Positions 1 through 6,903 of a stretch of 36,205 bases of DNA are shown piece by piece. A program made the position numbers and the translations under genes. Source of the DNA: Gemmatimonadota bacterium (GTDB lineage: Bacteria > Gemmatimonadota > Gemmatimonadetes > Longimicrobiales > RSA9). Under the pieces are notes generated by a model. That model had not been told where the DNA came from, made no database searches, and was given only the letters and a program-made list of their open reading frames with translations. Each line of letters starts with the position of its first letter. Position 1 is the stretch's first letter. Location of the stretch: NCBI GenBank assembly GCA_016207445.1, contig JACQPS010000088.1, positions 1-36,205 of the forward strand. The letters run 5' to 3'.

Positions 1-165
1 ACCGACCCGCATCACCACGCGCGCTGCCTCTCGTGCGGCACCGTGCGGGACATCCCCGGCCGCCTGGACAGTCGGGAGTTCCAGCGCCTTGGCACGGTCC
101 CCGGTTTTGCGGTCGAGACATACCATCTGGAGCTGGTTGGATATTGCGAGCGCTGCCGGCCGTAG
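1..165 (+). CDS. Fur-family metalloregulator, C-terminal fragment (cut by window start)
   Basis: Only the last 54 codons are in the window; the frame is open from base 1 and stops at TAG 163-165. The fragment reads as the dimerisation/metal-binding end of a Fur/PerR-type repressor. It has the HHHARC segment, a CLSC pair, then a YHLELVGYCERC ending with a second CxxC pair. The two CxxC pairs form the structural zinc site known in this family, and the HHH cluster belongs to the regulatory metal site. These proteins bind DNA as dimers and repress metal-uptake or peroxide-response genes when metal-loaded. The DNA-binding half lies outside the window, so Fur, PerR and Zur cannot be separated. A strong intrinsic terminator follows 24 bases after the stop. 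Confidence 0.88.
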   Translation, partial: TDPHHHARCLSCGTVRDIPGRLDSREFQRLGTVPGFAVETYHLELVGYCERCRP

Positions 166-189
166 CGCCGGTCGCGGGAGACGACGAGG

Positions 190-220
190 GCCGCGGATCG
201 TTCCGCGGCTTTTCTTTTTT
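190..220 (+). terminator. Rho-independent terminator of the Fur-family gene
   Basis: A perfect 8-bp stem GCCGCGGA / TCCGCGGC closes a TCGT loop (190-209). It is followed directly by the tract TTTTCTTTTTT (210-220). It lies 24 bases after the Fur stop codon and points the same way. This is the cleanest intrinsic terminator in the window. Confidence 0.9.
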
Positions 221-230
221 CCGGAAGTCT

Positions 231-378
231 CGGGGGTCAGGGTTCAGGGGTCAGGGATCAGCGTGGCGCACCCAAGCTGAAGCTGGCCCTAATCCCGACC
301 CCTGGCGCCTGATCCTGACCCCAGGCCCCTGATCCCGGACCCCTGACCCCTGGCCGCTGATCCCTGACCCCTGGCCAT
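231..378. repeat. Intergenic inverted-repeat element, GGGTCAGGG class, copy 1
   Basis: The G-rich left half is built from repeated GGGTCAGG/GGGATCAG words, and the C-rich right half from CCCCTGATCC/CCCCTGACC words. A perfect 19-bp inverted repeat pairs 245-263 (CAGGGGTCAGGGATCAGCG) with 355-373. More diverged word copies lie between the arms. The element fills the space between the Fur terminator and the ktrB stop codon at 382, two genes that converge. A second copy of the same class is at 16659-16723. It has no coding potential that I trust; it may act as a bidirectional 3' structure or be a REP-like repeat. Confidence 0.85.
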
Positions 379-381
379 GCC

Positions 382-1794
382 TTACCCCACCACCACATCC
401 TCAGTCGCATACCGCAGCCGCACCACCCTGCGCTCCGCCGCAACCGCCATAGAAGCGACGAGCGTCAAGGGCCCGACGCGGCCCACGAACATGAGCATCG
501 CCAGGATCACCCTGCCCGCGGCGCTCAGGTCCGGCGTAATCCCCATCGAGAGGCCGACCGTGTTGAAGGCGCTGGCCGCCTCGAAGGCGAGCTGGAGGAA
601 ACGCCCCTGCGCCTGGCTGTGCGGCAGCGATCCGACCTCGGTGATCTGGAGGATCAGCAGCGCTGCATTCACCAGCACCAGGACGAAGACGGCGAGCCCG
701 ATGGCGCGCTGAATCGTGCCTTCCGGGATGGTCCGGCGGAACGCGCTGGTCGCGACGCGGCCGCGCAGCCGCGCCAGGGCGAGCGCGACCAGCAGCGCGA
801 CCGTCGTGGTCTTGAGCCCGCCCGCAGTCGAGCCGGGCGAGCCGCCGATGATCATCAGGATCATCGTGAGCAGGAGCGAGGCATTCGTGAGCTCCGCGTA
901 ACCGACCGTATTGAATCCCGCGGTTCGCGGCGTGATGCTCAGGAACAGGGCGTGCACGGGCCGCAGCGCCGCTGGAAAAGCCGCCAGCGTGTTGGTCCAC
1001 TCCAGGGCAGCGAAGAGCAGAGCGCCGCCAGCCACCAGGATCAGCGTGGCGACGAGGACGAGCCGCGTGTGCAGCGACACGCGGACGCCGCCGCGCCCCC
1101 AGCGCCAGAGGTGTAGCTCCTCCAGCACGAGAAACCCGAGCCCGCCCAGCACGATCAATCCCATCATGATGACCAGCCCGAGCGCATCGCCCGACACGCG
1201 CACCAGGCTCTCGCTGAAGACGCTGAAGCCGGCGTTGCAGAACGCGCTGATCGCATGGAAGAGGGCGGGCCAGAGCGCGTCCAGCGCACTGAAGCGGGGC
1301 GTCCAGGCCAGCCAGAGCAGGAAGGCGCCGACGAGCTCGATGGCCAGCGTGTAGCCGATGATCCCGCGGATGAGCTGCCCTGCCTTGATGTGCGGCAGGG
1401 CCGCGCTCGCCCCCACGACCGCCTCCGCGCGCAGCGTGAGAGGCCGGCCCAGCATCAGGATGACCAGGGTCGTCAGGGTCAGGATGCCGAGGCCGCCCAG
1501 CTGGATGAGAAGCAGCAGGACCGCCTGGCCGAGCGGCGTGAAATACGTGGCCGTGTCCACGACGACGAGGCCGGTGACGCAGACGGCGCTCGTGGCGGTG
1601 AAGAGCGCGTCCACGAACGAGAGCCGCTCGCCCGTATACAGCCCCGGCAGCGCCAGCAGCAGGGTCGTGCCGAACGTGACGAGGACGAGGAAGCTGGCGA
1701 CCAGGAGCTGAGCGGCGGTGAGACGGCGCCAGATCGAGAGGGAGCGGGCGGCCTCTCGCTCCAGCGCCTCCAGGATTTCACCCGGAGAGGGCAT
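382..1794 (-). CDS. ktrB: TrkH/KtrB-family potassium transporter subunit
   Basis: A 470-residue integral membrane protein with the four-fold M1-P-M2 architecture of the Trk/Ktr/HKT family, the ion-conducting subunit for K+ uptake (often Na+-coupled). The four pore-loop filter glycines are visible: AVCVTGLVV (G75), AFCNAGFSV (G189), PRTAGFNTV (G293) and AFNTVGLSM (G414). The gating segment GGSPGSTAGGLKTT lies at about 317-330. Length matches KtrB (about 450) better than TrkH (about 480), and the extra N-terminal helices of TrkH are absent. No Shine-Dalgarno precedes ATG 1792-1794, which sits inside the upstream DUF116 gene (17-base overlap), so translation is probably coupled. The usual regulatory partner KtrA (RCK domain) is not encoded nearby. 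The 3' end abuts repeat copy 1. Confidence 0.93.
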   Translation of the reverse strand: MPSPGEILEALEREAARSLSIWRRLTAAQLLVASFLVLVTFGTTLLLALPGLYTGERLSFVDALFTATSAVCVTGLVVVDTATYFTPLGQAVLLLLIQLGGLGILTLTTLVILMLGRPLTLRAEAVVGASAALPHIKAGQLIRGIIGYTLAIELVGAFLLWLAWTPRFSALDALWPALFHAISAFCNAGFSVFSESLVRVSGDALGLVIMMGLIVLGGLGFLVLEELHLWRWGRGGVRVSLHTRLVLVATLILVAGGALLFAALEWTNTLAAFPAALRPVHALFLSITPRTAGFNTVGYAELTNASLLLTMILMIIGGSPGSTAGGLKTTTVALLVALALARLRGRVATSAFRRTIPEGTIQRAIGLAVFVLVLVNAALLILQITEVGSLPHSQAQGRFLQLAFEAASAFNTVGLSMGITPDLSAAGRVILAMLMFVGRVGPLTLVASMAVAAERRVVRLRYATEDVVVG

Positions 1795-2641
1795 CGAGAC
1801 CGAGGAACGCGCGGATCTGCTGCTCCAGGGAAGCGATGTCCGCGCCCGTGTTCTTGCACGGGCCCTCGGGAAGCGAGAGCGTGGTCCCGAGCACGGGCAG
1901 CTTGCCGGCGACGTCGTGCACCCCGCTCACCAGGTCGCGCTCGCAGGCCACGGCCACCACCGCGCGTGGGCGCGTGCGCGCGATCATCTCCCGCGCGTAG
2001 CGCCCGCGCGACGCCACGAAGAGCGGCACCCCGTAGCGGCCGGACAGCTCCATCGCTCGCTGCATGCTGTCCTTGTCCAGACAGCGCGGCAGCAGGACCA
2101 AGAGCTGGTCCGGACGGACGCCGGGCCGTGCGCGCGCCGCCGCGAGGCGGTTGTAGACGCGCAGCGCCGCATTGCCCGCGCGGTCCCGCGAGATGCCGAA
2201 CCAGCGGCAGGAGGCCTCCACCAGGGGAAGCGCCCGGGCGAGCAGCCCGCGCTCCGCCAGACGCGCGGGCAGACGGTTCCGCGCCGTGGCCAACGAGAGT
2301 CCGAGCGCGCCCATCCACACACCGATCATGAGCACGGAGCTGCCCAGGACGCTGCCCAATACTGCCGGCAGCGGCGCCCAGAACTGGCCGAGCCGCGGCG
2401 AGGTGAGCCAGAGCAGCATCCCCACGGCAACTGCGATGGCGCCGAACCAGGCGCCCAACAGCAGGAAAAACAGACGCGGCGATTCCTGATAGATGCCCTC
2501 ATTCGGGAGCGGTTCGCCGTCCCAGTCGTCCCACTCGTGGCCCAGTCGGCGATCCGACCGGAGCTGCAGGATCTGCGGGCCCGTAGGCTCGCATCCCACA
2601 TGGGGATCGGGCGCGTGCGCCGCCACCGTCTCGTGCGACAT
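1778..2641 (-). CDS. DUF116 membrane protein, upstream partner of ktrB
   Basis: A 287-residue protein of the DUF116 family, whose function is unknown. The N-terminal third has two hydrophobic segments (LFFLLLGAWFGAIAVAVGML and VLGSVLGSSVLMIGVWMGAL). The C-terminal domain carries the family signatures LLVLLPRCL, AVVAVACERDLVSGV and EGPCKNTGADI. From what I know of the family, a cysteine-rich CxxC segment normally lies between PxCL and the GVxLxVA strand. Here it is replaced by the short stretch DKDSMQRAMELSGRYG without cysteine. ATG 2639-2641 was chosen because a TTGACG-17-TATCCT promoter ends 7 nt before it, predicting a leaderless mRNA; no Shine-Dalgarno is needed. The stop lies inside ktrB, so the two genes form one transcript. 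Confidence 0.82.
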   Translation of the reverse strand: MSHETVAAHAPDPHVGCEPTGPQILQLRSDRRLGHEWDDWDGEPLPNEGIYQESPRLFFLLLGAWFGAIAVAVGMLLWLTSPRLGQFWAPLPAVLGSVLGSSVLMIGVWMGALGLSLATARNRLPARLAERGLLARALPLVEASCRWFGISRDRAGNAALRVYNRLAAARARPGVRPDQLLVLLPRCLDKDSMQRAMELSGRYGVPLFVASRGRYAREMIARTRPRAVVAVACERDLVSGVHDVAGKLPVLGTTLSLPEGPCKNTGADIASLEQQIRAFLGLDALSG

Positions 2642-2648
2642 GCCCGGC

Positions 2649-2677
2649 AGGATACCCTCCCCCCCGCAGAGCGTCAA
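2649..2677 (-). promoter_or_regulatory. Sigma70-like promoter of the DUF116-ktrB operon (predicted leaderless)
   Basis: On the minus strand, -35 TTGACG (2677-2672), a 17-base spacer and -10 TATCCT (2654-2649). Only 7 bases separate the -10 box from the ATG at 2641, so transcription should start at or next to the A of the start codon. Confidence 0.72.
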
Positions 2678-2872
2678 GCGACTGCCCTCGAGGAAGTCGG
2701 GCGGTGCGGCGTGTCCGCCTCCCGGGCAACCGAGCGACCGCCCCCTGCTCCGGCTGTCGTGCGGATGCGCCCGAGCAGTGCAACCGAGCATTTTTGCGTG
2801 GACAGTTTGCCCGATTTCGCGGGTATTTCGTGGCGGCGTGCGCAGCGAGCCGGCCGGCCGTGCAACAAGCCG

Positions 2873-2902
2873 TTGACACCGCGGGTACTCCTCTGCTAGG
2901 CT
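2873..2902 (+). promoter_or_regulatory. Sigma70-like promoter of glnA
   Basis: -35 TTGACA (2873-2878), an 18-base spacer and -10 TAGGCT (2897-2902), giving a 5' leader of about 60 nt before the glnA ATG at 2971. The 329-base divergent region between the DUF116 and glnA starts (2642-2970) holds this promoter and the opposing one. I see no gene in its central GC-rich part (2680-2870). A short CCAGG/CCTGG stem occurs in the leader at about 2922-2940. It does not match the paired hexaloop hairpins bound by ANTAR proteins. Confidence 0.72.
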
Positions 2903-2970
2903 GGGCGGACCTTCCAACTGGCCAGGAAACCTCGGCCTGGGGACCCCCTCTGATTCAGGACGGAGCAACG

Positions 2971-4419
2971 ATGCCGACACGGACCCGGGAAAAGGTCGCG
3001 CTGGACGAGCGGCGCAAGTCCACTACCACGGAGCTGGTGCCGCGGCACCGCGTGAGGCCGCAGCCGACCGGCGTACGCGTCCCGCGCACGACCGGCGCCA
3101 CCAGGAAGGACCTGCTGGAGCTGATGAAGACAGAGAGCGTACGCTTCCTGCGGCTGCAGTTCACGGACATCACCGGCGCGATCAAGAACGTGGAGGTCCC
3201 CGAGAGCCAGTTCGACAAGGCGCTGGCCGGCGACATCATGTTCGACGGCTCGTCGATCGAGGGGTTCGTGCGCATCGAGGAATCCGACATGATCCTCAGG
3301 CCGGACACGAGCACGTTCGCAATCTTCCCGTGGGGCGATCAGGACAATCGGGTGGCCCGGCTCATCTGCGACGTGTACACGTCCGACGAGAAGACGTTCG
3401 AGGGGGATCCGCGCCGGGTACTGAAGCGGCAGATCGACGCGGCCGCGGCCATGGGCTATCAGATGATGGCCGGCGTGGAAGCGGAGTTCTTTCTCTTTCA
3501 CCGCTCCCCGGACGGCACGCCCACGCGCCTCACGCACGATGCCGGCGGTTACTTCGACCTGATGCCGGTGGACCTGGGCGAGATCGCGCGCCGCGATATC
3601 GTGAACGTGCTGGAGATGATGCATTTCGAGGTGGAGGCCGGACACCACGAGGTGGCCCCCGGACAGCACGAGATCGATTTCGGCTACGAGGATGCGCTGA
3701 CCACCGCGGACCAGCTCGCGACCTTCAAGTTCGTGGTCCGCAATGTGGCCATGCAGCACGGGCTGCACGCCACGTTCATGCCCAAGCCGATCTTCGGGCA
3801 GAACGGCTCGGGCATGCACACGCACCAGTCGCTTTTCCGTGACGGCCAGAACGCGTTCTTCGAGCCGAACGCCCCCGACCAGATCTCGAAGGTCATGCGC
3901 TGGTACGTGGGCGGGCTGCTCTCCCACGCGCGCAGCTTCTGCGCGGTGACGAACCCCCTGGTGAACAGCTACAAGCGTCTGGTGCCGGGCTACGAGGCGC
4001 CCGTGAACGTCGCCTGGTCGCACCAGAACCGTTCCCCGCTGATCCGCATTCCGGCGCGGCGCGGCAAGGGCACGCGACTCGAGCTGCGCATGCCCGACCC
4101 CGCCGCGAACCCCTACCTCGCCCTCGCGGTCCAGCTGGCCGCCGGACTGGATGGGATCAGGAACCGGATCGTGCCGCCCGAGCCAGTAGACAAGAACATC
4201 TTCACCCTGTCGGTGCGCGACCGGCGCAAGTACAAGATCCAGGAGCTGCCCCGGGATCTGGGCGAGGCGCTCGATCTGCTGAAGCGGAGCCGGCTCTTGC
4301 GGGACGTGCTCGGCGAGCACGTGTTCGAGCATCTGGTCGCGGCAGGGGAGCAGGAGTGGCACGAATACATCGCCCAGGTGCACGACTGGGAGATCGAGCG
4401 GTACCTGGCGGTGCACTGA
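2971..4419 (+). CDS. glnA: Glutamine synthetase, type I (alpha-like)
   Basis: A 482-residue enzyme catalysing glutamate + NH3 + ATP to glutamine, the main ammonia-assimilation step. Visible motifs include MFDGSSIEGFVRIEESDM, the metal-binding VEAEFFLF and HHEVAPGQHEIDF, the ATP region HATFMPKPIFGQNGSGMHTH, and NRSPLIRIPARRGKGTRLELRMPDPAANPYLA. Overall it resembles the GSI-alpha group (as in Bacillus). The adenylylation segment of GSI-beta is absent: the Tyr-containing NLYDLP is replaced by NIFTLS, so AdgT-type adenylylation control is unlikely. Compared with typical GlnA it has about 38 extra N-terminal residues rich in Arg and Lys. ATG 2971 is preceded by GGACGGAG and lies about 60 nt after a good promoter; an upstream in-frame extension would run through that promoter. 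It converges with a kinase gene 10 bp away. Confidence 0.96.
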   Translation: MPTRTREKVALDERRKSTTTELVPRHRVRPQPTGVRVPRTTGATRKDLLELMKTESVRFLRLQFTDITGAIKNVEVPESQFDKALAGDIMFDGSSIEGFVRIEESDMILRPDTSTFAIFPWGDQDNRVARLICDVYTSDEKTFEGDPRRVLKRQIDAAAAMGYQMMAGVEAEFFLFHRSPDGTPTRLTHDAGGYFDLMPVDLGEIARRDIVNVLEMMHFEVEAGHHEVAPGQHEIDFGYEDALTTADQLATFKFVVRNVAMQHGLHATFMPKPIFGQNGSGMHTHQSLFRDGQNAFFEPNAPDQISKVMRWYVGGLLSHARSFCAVTNPLVNSYKRLVPGYEAPVNVAWSHQNRSPLIRIPARRGKGTRLELRMPDPAANPYLALAVQLAAGLDGIRNRIVPPEPVDKNIFTLSVRDRRKYKIQELPRDLGEALDLLKRSRLLRDVLGEHVFEHLVAAGEQEWHEYIAQVHDWEIERYLAVH

Positions 4420-4429
4420 CCCGCAAGGT

Positions 4430-5569
4430 CTACGCTGCCGGCGGAGTCCTCGGAAAGCTCAGGAGGACGCGCGTGCCCCGTTCGCTCGGCAGCCGCTCTA
4501 CCTGGCCGCCCAGCTCGCCGCGCACCAGGGCCTCGACGATCGAGCGTCCGCTGCCGAGCACGCCGCTGCGTTCGCCGGGTTGGCTGCCGATGCCGTCGTC
4601 GCTCACCTCGATCCGCATCTCCTCCCGCTCCTCCGCGAGGTGGATACGCACGCAGCCCGGGCGGTTGTCCGGGAAGGCGTGGCGCAACGAGTTGCTGATC
4701 AGCTCATTGAGCGCGAGCGCAAGGGCGAAGCCCTGCCGCTCGTCCAGCCCGGGGACGCTGCCCGTGATCTCGAGCTCGACGCGTTCGTCCAGACCCATGC
4801 TGTTGCGGAGCCGCTGCGCCATTTTTTCGGCGATCTCGCGCAGGGGCACCGTGCGGTAGTTCATGCGCCGGAGCGCTTCCAGCACCATCAGGAACGAGCG
4901 CAGCCGGCTCTCGAGACTGGCCAGCGCCTCACCGACCGGGCGCGGCGGCCGCCGGTTCCGCTCCATGTTGACCAGCCCCATGATCACCGAGAGGTTGTTG
5001 CGCACGCGGTGGTCGAGCTCGCGCAACAGGTGCGACCGTTCCTCGGCATCGCGACGAGCCTGGTCGTACAGCGTGTAGTTCTGATCGGCGAGCGCGGAGA
5101 GCTGGCGGTTGGCGTCCTGGAGGGCACGCTCGGCGCGGTGCACGCGCAGACGCGACTCGATGCGCGCGGTCAGCTCGGCGGCATGAAACGGCTTGGCCAC
5201 GTAGTCGTCCGCACCCGCCTCGAAGGTGCGCACCACGTCGTCGGGCGCCGTGCGCGCGGTCACCATGACCACCGGCAGCAGCGGGTCGTACTTTTCTTTG
5301 ATCTCGCGGCAGATCGACCAGCCGTCGCGACCGGGCAGCATGGCGTCGAGCAACACCAGGTCCACGGCGTCGAGCCACTGGAAGGCGTCTTCGCCGCGCG
5401 CCACTGCGATCACGCCGAAGCCGCGCGCCTGGAGCAGGTCGGCAAACATCTGCAGCGCCATGGGCTCGTCGTCTACCACCAGGATGGTCGCAGTGGTAGG
5501 CGGCCGCTCGCCTGCGGCGGCGTTACCGGGCGAACTGGGGTCGACGGCGTCGAGCGTCTTAATCTGCAT
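4430..5569 (-). CDS. Receiver-HisKA_2 histidine kinase (hybrid, receiver first)
   Basis: A 379-residue cytoplasmic signalling protein with no membrane segment. A receiver domain occupies about 27-145, with acidic pocket DDE (33-35), phospho-acceptor D75 in LVLLDAMLPG and K127 in AKPF. A linker coiled region (about 145-180) precedes the HisKA_2 dimerisation domain, with phospho-acceptor H187 in ELDHRVRNNLSVI. A GHKL ATPase follows, with N-box NELISNSLRHAF (288-299) and DDGIG (324-328). HisKA_2 kinases are the known partners of ANTAR regulators (EutW/EutV, PdtaS/PdtaR), and an ANTAR regulator gene lies 67 bases upstream on the same strand. The receiver domain precedes the kinase, so input probably comes from another kinase or relay. 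There is no clear Shine-Dalgarno before ATG 5569, so the start is less certain than the domains. Confidence 0.88.
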   Translation of the reverse strand: MQIKTLDAVDPSSPGNAAAGERPPTTATILVVDDEPMALQMFADLLQARGFGVIAVARGEDAFQWLDAVDLVLLDAMLPGRDGWSICREIKEKYDPLLPVVMVTARTAPDDVVRTFEAGADDYVAKPFHAAELTARIESRLRVHRAERALQDANRQLSALADQNYTLYDQARRDAEERSHLLRELDHRVRNNLSVIMGLVNMERNRRPPRPVGEALASLESRLRSFLMVLEALRRMNYRTVPLREIAEKMAQRLRNSMGLDERVELEITGSVPGLDERQGFALALALNELISNSLRHAFPDNRPGCVRIHLAEEREEMRIEVSDDGIGSQPGERSGVLGSGRSIVEALVRGELGGQVERLPSERGTRVLLSFPRTPPAA

Positions 5570-5636
5570 GAAATCGGGGTCGGTGCGGACGCACGAGGCC
5601 GCCGACCGCGCGGCGTCGGGCGCTCCGCTTCCGCCG

Positions 5637-6227
5637 CTACTCCTTCTGGAGCAGAGGCGCGGCCAGCAGGATCTTTCGGGCCAGCTCCACCATGGGCGTG
5701 TTCTTGTCCTGGCTCGTCTTCTGGAGGAAGCGATACGCCTCGCGCTCGGATAGGCCCCGGCTATCCATCAGCAACCCCTTGGCCCGCTCGATCAGCTTGC
5801 GCTCCTCGAGCTTGAGCTCGAGCAAGTCGCGCTGACGTTTAGCATCCAGCCACTCCTCGAAGCGCGCCCGGGTGACGGCGATCGCCGGCGCGAGATCATC
5901 CGGGTCGACCGGCTTCACCAGGTAGTGGAAGACGGGCGCGCGAATGGCTTCGTCCACCGTGCGCTCGTCGCTGTAGGCGGAAAGAATAATGATCGGGATC
6001 GGGCGCTCCGCCGTCATCTGCGCCGCGGCTTCGGGCCCGGTCATCATGGGCATGCGGATGTCGAGGATCGCCAGGTCCGGCTTGGTCTCGCGCGCCAGTT
6101 CCACGGCCTCCTTCCCGTTTGCGGCCGTGGCGACCACGTGGTGGCCCAACTGCTCCAGCTGACTCGTGAGTGCCAGGTTGTGCAGCGCTTCGTCGTCAGC
6201 GATCAGGACCCGCAGCGATTCCGCCAT
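5637..6227 (-). CDS. ANTAR-domain response regulator (PdtaR/NasT/AmiR type)
   Basis: 196 residues. The N-terminal receiver domain has the acidic pair D11/D12, phospho-acceptor D56 in LAILDIRMP, S83 and K105 in LVKPVD. The C-terminal ANTAR domain is about 137-190 (LELKLEERKLIERAKGLLM, then LSEREAYRFLQKTSQDKN). ANTAR proteins bind paired hexaloop hairpins in nascent RNA and prevent transcription termination, so this acts on leader RNA rather than promoters. ATG 6227 follows GGACGGAGG. It precedes the HisKA_2 kinase in an apparent two-gene operon, and glnA is the next gene beyond. NasT-type ANTAR proteins control nitrogen assimilation, so a nitrogen role is reasonable but inferred from position. 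Confidence 0.9.
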   Translation of the reverse strand: MAESLRVLIADDEALHNLALTSQLEQLGHHVVATAANGKEAVELARETKPDLAILDIRMPMMTGPEAAAQMTAERPIPIIILSAYSDERTVDEAIRAPVFHYLVKPVDPDDLAPAIAVTRARFEEWLDAKRQRDLLELKLEERKLIERAKGLLMDSRGLSEREAYRFLQKTSQDKNTPMVELARKILLAAPLLQKE

Positions 6228-6390
6228 CTTTGCATCCTCCGTCCCGCGGACTGCCGGCAGCACGCGCACGCGCAACGCGTCCGCGCCCCAAAAGACGAGC
6301 GCCCCGCCCGATCGGCGAGGCGCGTCGTGACCTCGGAACCGCCAAACTGGGGGCGCCGCGGACCGGACGCAAGAGGGTCGCCTCGCGCGC

Positions 6391-6762
6391 TCACCCCTCC
6401 AGCAGCACGTTTGCGATCGCGAGCTCGCGCGTGTGGGCAAGGCTCAGGTGCATGCGCCGCACTCCCAGCCGGCGCGCGTTCTCACTCGCGATCCCCGACA
6501 GGTGCAGCCAGGGCTCACCGCTCGGCGCCCGCACGACCTCCACGTCCGTCCACGTCCCGGTCGATCCCGTGCCCAGCGCCTTGTACAGCGCTTCCTTGGC
6601 CGCAAAGCGCGCCGCCAGCGACGGCACGGGATCGGCCAGCCGCAGACAATACTGCAGCTCCCCGGCCGTGAAGAGGCGCCGGAGGCCGCGCTCGCCGCGC
6701 CGCGCCCGGAAGCGCGCGAAACGCGCCACCGAAACCAGGTCCACACCGACCCCGAGCACCAT
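6391..6762 (-). CDS. acpS: Holo-[acyl-carrier-protein] synthase
   Basis: 123 residues, the usual AcpS length. The enzyme transfers 4'-phosphopantetheine from CoA to the serine of apo-ACP, activating fatty-acid synthesis. Visible family motifs are GVGVDLVSVARF (Mg-binding D8), FTAGELQYCL, the hallmark ARFAAKEALYKALG (E57) and the C-terminal HLSLAHTRELAIANVLLE. ATG 6762 gives the canonical N-terminus. On its strand a TATATT box (6777-6772) lies 9 bases before the ATG and no Shine-Dalgarno is present, so a leaderless mRNA is possible. No convincing -35 box is seen. It is divergent from the PBP4 gene, with 141 bases between starts. Confidence 0.95.
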   Translation of the reverse strand: MVLGVGVDLVSVARFARFRARRGERGLRRLFTAGELQYCLRLADPVPSLAARFAAKEALYKALGTGSTGTWTDVEVVRAPSGEPWLHLSGIASENARRLGVRRMHLSLAHTRELAIANVLLEG

Positions 6763-6903
6763 GGGGCCGGCAATATACGCGGCCAGGGCCCGCGCCGCAC
6801 GCCAACCTGGTCCCGCTCTTGCACCTCCATGCCGCCGGCACCATACTTTCGCGCTTTCTTCGGTTGGAAAAGCGCGGCAGAAACACGCGATAACGAAGCG
6901 AGA

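Noticed and set aside
2922..2945. Small stem in the glnA leader as an ANTAR target
   Set aside because: ANTAR sites need two hairpins with hexanucleotide loops carrying A1 and G4. This single 5-bp stem with a 9-base loop does not match.
2704..2970. Upstream in-frame extension of glnA
   Set aside because: The frame stays open but runs through the glnA promoter (2873-2902) and gives a sequence unlike GlnA. ATG 2971 has a good ribosome site.
4580..5815. 411-codon plus-strand open frame opposite the kinase gene
   Set aside because: The kinase and ANTAR genes on the minus strand have complete domains; the plus-strand product is His/Arg-rich noise.
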